In this document: piece by piece, positions 6,462 to 18,400 of the stretch
How the letters are laid out: each line of letters opens with the position of its first letter
Position numbering within the stretch: the first letter of the stretch is position 1
Source of the DNA: Candidatus Gastranaerophilales bacterium
GTDB taxonomy: Bacteria; Cyanobacteriota; Vampirovibrionia; Gastranaerophilales; Gastranaerophilaceae
Length of the DNA: 37,023 bases
Assembly (NCBI GenBank): GCA_944323705.1
Contig: CALUTM010000016.1
Coordinates: 1 to 37,023, forward strand
Direction of reading: 5' to 3'
Program-made: the position numbers and the translations under genes
The notes under the pieces: generated by a model
Databases searched by the model: none
What the model saw: only the letters and a program-made list of their open reading frames with translations
What the model was told of the DNA's origin: nothing

Positions 6462-9400
6462 TTAAGTAATCAAGAATGAACTGTACTGCTGCTGCATTTG
6501 TGCTATCAGCAAATCCATAGCCGAGAATTTAGCTTCCAACCTGGCTCGATACCTTTCGATATCTTCATTTGCTTTAACAATTTTCCTGTCAAGATTTTGT
6601 ATTTCACTTTGGTAGGAATTTTCAGTAACCGCAAAATATCCTGATACTGATTGCAGAGCGGATTCAACAAGGGTTTCTACTTTAGTAAAGATACCCGTAT
6701 TGTTAGCACCACCGATTAGCAGGTCTTTAACGGCGTCCTCATCAGCCTCGTAGGCTTCAATAAATTTATCTTTATCGAACGTCAGGGCAATAATACTTTC
6801 ATTTGATGTTGAGATATTATTTGCACTTGCAGAATCAACGGAAACACCTATGGCATCGAGGTTTCTGAACACTGTTGTTCCCATATCGGAACTTGTCATA
6901 AGGTTTCTAAGTTGATTTCTGATAAGTTTAAGCGTTGTTTCGCTGTGCAAATCTCCTTCTTTGGAGATAGCTTCATCAACGTTCTTCATCAATTCGTTGT
7001 AGGAATCTACTACATCTGATATCGCGTTTGCAAGGGTTTCCTTATCTCTTTCTACCGTAAGAGTAACTGCAGAGCCTTCTGTCAGCCCTTTCAGATTAAT
7101 CGTAAGCCCTTTTATTCTTGAGATATCGCTTGTAATTGTATTTGATGTTGATGTATAAGTAGTACCGTTAATCGAAACTCTTGCATTTTCACCTATGGTT
7201 TGAGAATCTACATTCATTCTTGTAACGTCGACAGAGCCGTCGGCATTCCATTCTGAGCTTGTAAAGCCCATAATATCGGTAAAGTTACTTGTACCTGCTT
7301 CGATATTTATTAAAGCCGAGCCTGTAGTGCGTGATTTTATAACGAATTTACCCTGAATATTATCCCAATAAGCCGTTGCATTTGCGGCATCATTAGAATT
7401 AATTTGAGAGATTATATCAGATAATCTGGTAGTACTTGTAATCGTAAACGTAGCGTCACCGACAACAAAAGTACCTTCCGTAATTTGTCCGTTTCTGAAC
7501 AATCCGGCATCTGTCAGGACAGAATCCGCGTTAACCCTGTAGAGTTCTCTGGAGCTGACAACGTTTCCGTTTTCGTCTTTTGCAATACCCGTAATAGCGG
7601 AGAAGTTGCTTGTATCGGTGGTTGAACCGATTTCTACCTGATTACCGTCTTTAGAATATATTGTCAGGTATCCGTTTTCGAATTTCAAATCCAAATCGGA
7701 GAATGCTGTTGCAAGTCTTGCCTTCAAATCATCAAATGTTTCGTTTGAATTAATTTGGATGGTGGCTTTTTCACCGTTTCTGTATACGGAGAGTGAGCCG
7801 TCCGAAATATTAAGCAGTCCCATTTGGGTCGAGCCGTCGGCATAATTTGCGACCGAGAGCGTCTTTTCTTCGATTGAAGTTGTAGTTGCTTTTACGGTAT
7901 CGTTACTCGATACATATCCGCCCAAATCATTGTGGTAAACCAGTCCTACGGTTGCGGGAAGGTTTGAAGTCGTACCGTCAGTATTAATCGTAAACGTATC
8001 ATATCCGCTTTGAATCATGATTTGACCGTCGGACAATGTTGCTTCGAGTCCCAAATCTCTGAATTTTTGTAACAATGAGCCTATTGTCTCGTCAGCCGTA
8101 ATCTTTATTGTACTGGTTTCTCCGTTTACGGTAACCGACAAATCACCTTCGGATAACAGGAGTCCGTTGTCAAAGTAGCTTAACAGAGTATCTTCTGTCG
8201 CGGCGGAATAAGTTGTTACGAGTTCGGAAGTTTGTTCAAGTCCCGTATATTCTTTGGTTTCCGTAATACCGTTTGTAAACAATTGTTCTACGACATTGGA
8301 AGCATTGGTTGTACTGTTGGATTTAGCGACGTATGAGTCACCTTTTCCGACAACAGACAGAACCGCACCGTTCGGACCTTCTACAAGACTGGTTTCGAGC
8401 CCGAAGCTTTTCAGTGTATCCATAAGTGAGCCGAGAGTTTCATCGGAGGAAATCAGGGCTGTGTATCTTACACCGTTATTATAGATATAGTATTCACCCG
8501 TTGTTACGCCGAGCTCGGAGAGAAGAGTATCTCTTGTTGCGGCGACATCCATTGTGGAGGTTTCAACGACATCTATTGTCGAACTCTTATAAGTATTTGT
8601 CGTTATCCAATCGTTAAGTCCTATACCAAGCAATTCCAATGCATTGGAGGCTTTGTCAGAACCTGTGTAATTTTGTAGCAGACTGTCTCCTGTATTCTTA
8701 ATAATAAGTTGTCCGTTTTCATTAATAACGGATTCGAAACCGTAGAGAGCCAATTCGTCCATAAGGGTTCCGACGGTATCATCCGCTGCAAGAGAGATAT
8801 TTGTCTGAACCCCGTCTTTAATAACCGTGATATATCCGTCCTCATAAACGCCTTCGTTTATGTCGGCAAGCTTAGTATCTCTGTTAATTGCTCTTACTTC
8901 ATCTTTAGGAATATCTAAACCGTTGGAGGTATAGATATTAACAAAATCCCATTCGGCAAACAGAGTTGACACGACATTTGAATTTTGTCCCGCAAGAGCA
9001 GAGGTTGCAAGATAAGTATTATTATAAGCACCAACGGAGATTGAGCCGTCTTCTGCAATATCTGCAATTAAGCCATATTTAGCCATTGTAGCCATAAAGT
9101 CATTTACGGTTGTATCCGCGGTAATTGTTTCTGTGTTTCTGACGCCGTTTGAGTAGATATAATAAGTACCCTCTGTAATACCGAGATTATTGCCGGCTTC
9201 ATCTGTCAATTCGCTCAATTTTGTTGAGCCGTTTACGACATTATTTGAATCTTCTTCATAGTTTAGGTTATCGCTTGTAGAATCATATCTTGTGGACCAA
9301 TTACCTGAAATCCCGATTTTTTCGAGAATGTTTGAGGCATTGGCGGTTGTAATACCGTCAGTTGTCAGGTAGCTGTCGTTATCTCCGTCAAAATACAGAC

Positions 9401-12400
9401 GCCCTTCCTGTGATATACCAACCGTAATTCCGTATTGAGACAATTTAGCGGCAAGAGTTTCCAGCGTATCATTCGTATCGATGTTTAGCGTGCTTCTTGT
9501 ACCGTCTTGATAAACATATATTTGTCCCGCCGTAATCCCTAAGTTTACGCCGGAAGCGTCCGTAAGTTCGGAGAGCCTGTCTGACATGGATATTCTGACG
9601 ATTCTTTCTTCCGTATCGCCGAGATGGTCACTTTTTTGAGTAATCTCACCGAGCGTCCAATCTTCGAGCCCGAATATTTCGAGAATATTAGAGCCGCCTG
9701 TAATTGTACTTAAGTAGCTTTCGCCAATACCCGATACGGAGAGTCTTCCCATATCGTCAATGGAGGTTGAGAATCCGTATTGAGCGAGAAGGTTTCTGAA
9801 ATCACCGACAGTCACTATGTTTGTGGTATCTATATTGATCGTATAATTAACACCCTGCTGAGTTATGACAATATTTCCGCCAGTAACTCCGAATTCGGAA
9901 AGCAGAGAGTTGTCAGTCATATTGGTAATTGTCATCTGAACGAGGTTTGTAGACACGTTATAAGTCGTATCGGTTCCGTACTCTTTTGTATAATTCCCCA
10001 TCAGGAATTCGCCCAGATAGCCTGAGATATCAAAATCATTCAGACTTGAGCTTGTAACACTGAATCTTCCCATCGCATCGATTGAGGCATTAATACCGTA
10101 AGAAGCAAGGGTGTCAATCACATCATAGAGAGATTGTGTCCTTGAGAATCTGAGCGTAACGTGTTGTTCACCGGCATCTGAATATGTATCCAATACCATT
10201 TCCACTGCATCGCTCGGCGGGAAAGTAAGCGTTCCGCCGCCTGACTGCATCAGGTTTTCCAGTGTGGTCGTTCCTGTTGCTGCGACAGTAACCGTATGTT
10301 TCAAGGTATCAGACGTTCTGTTTACGGTAACTGTTTGTACATTTTCGATAAGGTTGCTCAAATTCATTGCACTCAAGATATTTGAGCCGCCCGCAACTGC
10401 TTGCAGATAGACATTTCCGACACCTGTAATTGTAGCTTTTCCTTGAGAATCAATAGTTCCGATGAGTCCGTATTGTGAAATTTGTTTGAAGAATTCGTCG
10501 ACTGTTTGAGTCTCGTCAACCTGTATGGTTACGAACGTTCCGTCCGTTTTATGAACGACAAGATTACCGTTACCGTTATTAAATCCGTTTATGGATGAAA
10601 GTACGGTATCACCTCTTACGACAAGGTCTGTTTTTTCTTCCGTCAATTCGTTTGAATCAGTATTTACCCATCCGCCTCTTATTTCGGATATCCAGGAGTT
10701 ACCGTCTCCTGTTGTAATATTCAGGGCATTTTCAATATTATCGGACATCTCTTTAATATAACATCCGTTATTAGCCGTAAAAGTAATCTTTCCGTCCTGT
10801 ACATCGGCAGAGATTCCGTAACCTGCGATTGTAGAGATGATATCATCTACGGTTTTATCAGGTGTCACCGTGATAACATGTTCAGTACCATTTGTAACTA
10901 CGGTAATATACCCGTTTGAGGTTACACCCAAATCTTCAAAAGTCGTACTTGTTGTCATGGTTGTTTCTTTTTCTTCGGCGAACCTGTTAGAATCGGTATT
11001 GGAGTATGAATCTTCCTGAGATGTCGTATAATAAATACCTGCCAATTTAAACGCATCCTCAACCGCAGTAGAGACACTGGTTATATATGAGTTGTCGGAG
11101 GGAGAGCCTAAACTAATTTTGCCGTTATCTATTGAAGCGGAGATTCCTGCGGCACTTAATTTTGCGATAATATCGCTTATTGTATCGGAAGCCGCTATTG
11201 TTATTGTTCCGCTGCCATTTTCATTTTTGTAGGTTATAGAGCCGCTTGAATTATTACCGACAATCTCACCGTATGTAGTATCAAGATTTGCGGTAACAGT
11301 TCCCGAAACAGATAAGGTATTGGAATCTGTATTCACATAAGAGCTTGTGTATGTATAATCTCGCCCGGTTTGGAGATTCAATCCCAGCTGTAAACTACTA
11401 CTCATACCTTCAATATAAGCAGTTTGACTACCTATTAATACAAGCCTGCCTTGATCGTCTATATGCCCTTCTATCCCGTGAGCAGCCAGACGGGTGAGCA
11501 TTGAGCCGATTGTTTCGCTAACTGTTAGAGTAAGAGTTACATCATCTCCGTGGTTATTGAGATAAATATATCTGTTGGTTCCAAGCCCGTCATCAATTTC
11601 GCCTATTGTTGTATCTTCAGACAAGCTGACATTATTGTATGCATTAACTCCGCCGTCCTCAAGACTCGATAACCCGCCTAACAGGTAGTAATTTGAAGAA
11701 CTGCTGAAATTTAACTGACCGTTAACAAAAGCCGCATTACCGTTATTATTCAGGTCATAAACAACATCACCTATTGTATTTGAACCGTTATAGGTATATG
11801 AATCTACTACCCTCCCCCCGCTAGCATTTGTAACATATATCGTATAATCATCCGTAACTTTGAGGGATTTTGCAGAATAATCCCAGTAGTTAACAGCAAA
11901 CCCATAAACTGATGCATTAGTGGTGAAATATGTATCACGGGAGTTATTAATAGCCGAAACATTAACAACCCCCGAGGTTGTATCATACAAATCAGTAACA
12001 GTTTGTGATCTGTAAAAATTAAAAAGCAAGGCGACTTGATTGTTTGAATACCCTGATGTAGCATGAAGACCCGTACCAGTAACAAATAATGCTGACGCAT
12101 CGTTTGCCTGCCCGACAGTACCGCTCACGTAGTTATTCCTAATTGCTACTGAGACATTCTTTCCGTCTATTACCTGGAAATATCCCAAAATACCTGCACT
12201 GTATGCGACACCTCCAATAGAACCGCCATAAAAATCATCTGAGCCTAAATTTCCGTCAAACTGACAGTTTGAAATAGTAAGCAGCTTATTACCGGCAGAG
12301 CTGCGACTGTTTATACTGCCTACAATACCGCCCTGTATATATATTTGATCACCTGATGTCACAAGAGAACTGTAGGATTTTTCGACAAGAGATGTTACAT

Positions 12401-15400
12401 TTGAATAATTACTATTTGCAGCACCGACGATACCGCCTACGGTACAGCTATTACTGATAGTGATTGCGGTTGTTTTGGCATTACTGACCGTACCGTTAAT
12501 CAAAGAACCCACAACACCTCCTGTAACTCGATAAGTACCGGAAATATATCTACCATTATACCTTGCATTTGAGATAGTAATTCCCTCGATAGTAGAGTTT
12601 TCTGCAGTTGCAGCCAAGAAGCCTGCCACATGTCCCAGGCTTACACTATCAGATGTTATATTAATTGTAGCATTGTTTATGCGTACATTCTTAATCTCTG
12701 AATTGATAACATGACCAAACAATCCGTTATAATTATCGCTAGAAGAGCTAACATTAATTGTCATATTAGATATTGTATAACCTGCTCCGTCAAAATCTCC
12801 CCGGAAGCTTCGGGAGCCGGTACCAATACCTTTCCAGCTTCTACCCGACAAGTTGATATCATTAGTCAAGACAAATGTTTTTCCAGCCATCGACTGCCCG
12901 TTGTTTACAAGATTAGCCAAATACTCTAGCTCTGTGGCAGTACCGATACCGATAACCGTACCCGTAACTCCCGATGCCGTAATAGAACCGTCTATTTCAT
13001 ACTTGGTGGAAAGCAGAGTAGAAGAGGTATCTGCCGTAACAGTTTCGGTATAAGTGACAGCGGTCGAAGACGTGGCAGTCATTCCTATGGTCGTCGCTAC
13101 CGTTCCGATTCCTAGTTTATCCGCAAGAGGTCCATCTATATAGTAACCGTTATTCAAATCCCCGACAGATATAACCCCATTGTTCAACGATACATCGCCA
13201 TACGCACTTAAATTGCCCAACAGATGATCGAGAGTCGTATTACCGTAGTGTCCTATTGCTCTATAGCTTCCAATACTGCTTTCCATTTGGATGTGGTACT
13301 CCGTTAAAAGATACGGTGTAGGCATACTAACGCCTAGTCCCCATGCATTTGAATCCCAATTTGCGGTGGACAACTCCCGCAGCTCTTCAAAGCCGACAAA
13401 AGAAGTGTAGTTATTATTAACGGTAAAATAGGTGCTGCCCGGTCCGACCAGGCTCGATGTAACACCGGTAATTGCGTAAGTATCTGATATATTAACCGTA
13501 CCGCTTGATGCCGTACCTCCATAGAACTGACCTATGAGAGCTCCAACGTTAGTAATACTTCCCCGGGTTATCGATACCGTATCCGAGGTATAACTGTCCG
13601 ACAAATTGAAAGTTACATTAGAGCAGTTTGAAGCATACTTTGTTACATACCCTACCAATCCTCCGATATTACCGCCGGATGTTGTACGTGACGAACTGAG
13701 TGTAATATAATTAGAAGTACTGTTTGTAATATTAATAACACGTTCCGTACTTCCTTGAGAAAATTCAACATGCCCGACTATTCCGCCTAAAGAATAGGCT
13801 GCACCTCCTATTGATGTATAACTCACATAAGAACCGTTAAGAGTTGCACTATCAAGCATTTTCCCGGCTATACCGCCAACGTGTGTGGAAGTATTAGTCG
13901 AAGAAAGATTACCACCATAGACTTGAGCCCGATATACATTAGAATCCCCTGTGAGTATGCCTACAATACCGCCAACCTCTGTAGCTGAAGTTCTGGCCTG
14001 CTTTATCGTAATATTCCGTCCTTCAACATAAGCAATTGTGGAAGAAGCTCCAACACTGCCTGCAATAGCACCCATATAAGTTGCAGCGCTCACAGAACCA
14101 CTTGCTGCTATAGACACACTACTCAATGTAAGATTCTTTATGGTTCCGCCTTCTACCGCACCAAAGAGACCGCCGACGGTTGTACTTGCAGCAAGAGTTT
14201 GCCGTAACCCGCTGATTGTGTATCCGCCGCCGTCAAATACACCTGCAAAAGCATTGGCAGATGAGTCTCCGATTGATATCCATTTGGTCGATGACAAAGT
14301 TATACTATTTTGCAATATGAAAGTCTTGCCTTCCATATTATTGCCTGCGTTAACCTGACTTGCCAACCAACGCAGTTCTTGTTCGGTAGAAATCCCGATA
14401 ACATCACCCGTTACCCCTGTTGATGTTATTGTACCGTTAATAGGACCATATAAAAGTTCCTGCAATGTCGTACTGCCTGTTGCCAAAACCGTTTCCGTAT
14501 AAGTTATTGCCTCACTTGATGTCACCGTCTGAGCCGTCGTAACAGTTATAGTGCCTGTCTTTACGGTATCAATACCGAGTGCGGAGGCAACATTACCCGC
14601 AATGTAATTACCGTTGGTAGAATTGAGGGAAATAACACCGTCATTAACCGAGCCAACTATACCATACTGGGCAAGCTGATTGAATATGTCACCTATTGAG
14701 CTGTTCTGAGTAACGTTAATCTCTGCAACGAACTCTCCGGTTTTATCAAACACCGCCAAAGGTGACCCCAATCCTTCAACATTAGTCCCGACGATTCTGC
14801 CATCAGCTATAGCATCAGCAAAATCCCCGCTTTCATCAAGCATTCCTAGATAATATTGTTCTACAACATCTTTATCATAATATGCACTATTTATGGTATT
14901 TCCGCTTGCATTATTGGAAAACAAACCTCCTGCACCAGGTGCTCCATGAAAAGATGTATATAAATCGTTTACGTTTGAATTGATTATACTTGAAAATAAA
15001 GTTGCAGAAGAATTTAGTAGTGAACTTCCTTTTACATAAACATTATCAATTTTACCATTAGAAAAATTAGCTGCTAAAGCGTCAGCATTTGAGGCATATA
15101 AATCTACATTAATAACTGTATCTGTCAAAGTACTACCAATCAGAGAACAAGCGAGAGCCGAACTTGTACGTGAATTTACTAAACCACTAATATAAACATT
15201 GTTAATAGCTGTATTCCGCCCATATCCTACCAAAGAAGCCGCAGGGTTAGTACTATTACCCGTTATTGTAACATTATCAAACGCAATATTCTCTATTATT
15301 GCCCCTTCAGTCATATTGAATACTGCGTAATATCCCGTACCGGAAGAAGATTGAGAAACAGAAAGATTTGAAACCGTATGCCCGTTACCCTCCAAAGTAC

Positions 15401-18400
15401 CCCGGAAATTCGCAATCGAAACCCAATCATACCCGCTAGCATCAATATCGTTCATCAAAACAACTCTTTGTCCTGCTGTAGCATTTGCCAATGCATCGTG
15501 CAGTTCAGAGACATTCGTTACCGCAATATCAGTACCGGTAGGGGTCACCGAAGTAACCTGATTTATCAAGTGAGGATTTGTTATACCCAAATCCTTAAGC
15601 GTAGTGTCTAAAGTTGCCACAACCTCAGAAGTATAAGTTATTGCAATACTGGAGCTTACAGTCTGACCGATAGTAAATGTCGTATTTATTCCAGGCTCTA
15701 CTGTTATACCCAGCGAAGACAAATACAATTGGCTATCATCATTTGCACCTTCAATATAATTACCGCTCTCTGAATAAAAACTGATTACACCGTTTGTTAT
15801 ACTGCCCTGTATTCCGTAATTCTTTAAAGCATCAAACACATCACCAATCGTAGGAGCGTCATCATAGTTAAAACTTATATTACCTATAACTTCCTGTTCA
15901 GAATTATTTATATCTATACTGATTCCGGCTAACCCAAAAGCATCAAGAGTTGATAGCAAAGTATCTTCATTAGCAAAAACAGTGTCGGTATATGTTATAC
16001 CGACAGTAGAGCTCTGAGTTGTGTTAACAATTTCAGTTGTTGTAAATGTTGTTATACCCAGAGCCGCGGTTATACCATCCGCGATATACTTTCCTTCAGG
16101 AGAAGTTAGAGAAATAACACCGTCTGCAATAATGCCGTCTATGCCGTATGCCTTCAATCTGTCAAGAAAGTATCCGATAGTCGTTGTATTGCTTCCCGAT
16201 ACGTTACCTATATTATTCCCTTCGGAATCATAAATATTCACAAGAATTCGTCTTGCTCCGCTCGTTAGGATACCCAAATCGCCAAGTGTTGTATCCCTGT
16301 CAGCATAAACTTCTTCCTTTGTATACAAGGTATCACCCGTCGCAGAAACAGAAGAGGTATTCGTGATTGATTGCATTCCCAAAGCCTCAGCAACAGTACC
16401 AGTAAGAACACCGCCATTGATTGACAAACGTCCCGTATGATCCAAAGAAGCCGTCCCGCCGTTGGAATAAATCATGTTAATCAACTCATTTATGGTCGTT
16501 GATGCCGATACCGCAAGGTCTGTACCGTTAAAGTTCAAAGTATAGCCGCTCTGAACTTCGTTTGTCGTTCCGAGAGCAGAAATTATCGTTCCAAGAGTTG
16601 TTTCTCCCGTTACGGCGGCAGAAGTCGTAACTGTCATTACCGAACCTAAAACATAACTGCTCAGGCTAGAAGTCTCCAAGCCCATAGAAGTTTCCAAAGC
16701 CGCATTTTCTATATAACCGTTATTGACCGTAAGAAAACCATCCTGCAAAGAAGCGGTTACGTCAGAGGATGAGTTTATCCAATCCAACATATTCCCGATT
16801 GTGGTTCCCTCACCGACAACCGTCGTCCCGACAAGCGTACCGTCACTGTTATAAAGATTAACCGTCCGCTCCGCCTCACTCATGGAATCTAAAATTCCAT
16901 ATTCTGAAAGCATTGTATCCCTTGTAGCATCTATACTTACCGTGGTTTTGGAATACAACTCGTTTGAAGTTACGTACTTGCCTGAAATCGTCGTTGTAAG
17001 ATTCAAAACGTCCGCAAGATTTGAAGTTCCGCCCGTTAATACAGCATTCTCGATAGTGATTCTTGAATTATCACTGTCCCAACTTGAACCTATGCCTTCA
17101 TCGGCAAGTGCGTCCATCAAATCCTGAATGGTCATTGTCTGCGAAAGATTAACGGTTCTGCTCTCTCCCCTTACGTCAAATACTGCCGTACCGTCAGCCG
17201 CAAGTCCCAAATTCTCTAAAGTAGTCGTTAGTGAAGCATTAATCGTATTGGTGACAGTATGTCTCAACGCCTGAGTCTTTGAATAAGTAGAAGCAACCGT
17301 TATATGGTCAGTTGAAATGGTTCCCGAGCCGTATAAGCACTCCAACAAGTTCGTTCCCTGAATATAACGTGCCTCGGTCTCTCTAATCGTACCGTCGTTT
17401 ACAAGTGCCTGAACATCGGTATCGGAAAGTGTCTTAAAAGCACCGCCCGTTATCGTAAGAATTCCCGTTTCTTCATCAAGACTCGTTGCGATACCAAGAT
17501 TTCCCATGTCGGTCATAAAATCGCCGATTGTCTGACCCGAGTATATTTTTTCATAAAATTTATTACCGTCAGCATCAGTAACTTCAAGGTACCCTTCTTT
17601 TACCTTCAAATCATCCACAAGCCGCGTCTGCAAGGTTACGATTTCATGAACTTCCACCGTCTCGGTAAGCGGTTTACCGTTAACCATCGCGGTATAAGGT
17701 TCTCTTTGCAAGCCCAAAGCGTCTATGGCGTCAAAAGTTCCGCCCTCTATTGTTCCGCCCGCAATCTCGACCGTGCCATCCGAATTCAATGCCGCATACA
17801 ACCCCGCATTCGACATATCCTGCAAAAGTTCGCCCAAAGTCGTGGTTGTTCCGACAGTTATCGTCGTATACTCGTTATTTGAATTTTTTACTATAACTGT
17901 TTGACCGTCAGTAATATTCACCCCGTCGCCCAAATCTTTAAGCAAAGTAGATGAAGTCGCAGCAGTAACCTGGGTTACAACCGTTACATGGCTCAAATCC
18001 GCCGTGCTTTGGGTCTTTCCGTAAATATCCACAGCAAGTCCCAGAGCGTCCAATATATTAGTAGAACCCTCACTCGTTATCTCTGCGTCTGATATCGTAA
18101 ATACCCCCGTTGCATCAAGAACCGCATCAATATTATTAGCCTTCAAGTCTGCAATAAAAGAACCCAGGGTGCTCGTATCGGAAATTGTTATATCGTAGTC
18201 CGCATCGTTTGCATGAACCGTAATTACACCCGCCTGAACACCGAGTTCCGACATTAAAGTAGCTTCTGTAGCAGCAGAATAAACAGTATCCGTTTTAGAG
18301 GTCTGCAAGTTGTTACTCGTATACCCCTCATTTACCCCCTCAAGGTGTAATGCCTGAACAATCCCCGTTCCGTCGATATCGTTTATATCGCCGTCATCAA

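Noticed and set aside
11850-15510. GLUG/beta-helix region as a separate adhesin gene
   Set aside because: It is in frame with fliD on both sides, with no stop codon or internal start signal, and hook-IN units continue on either side.
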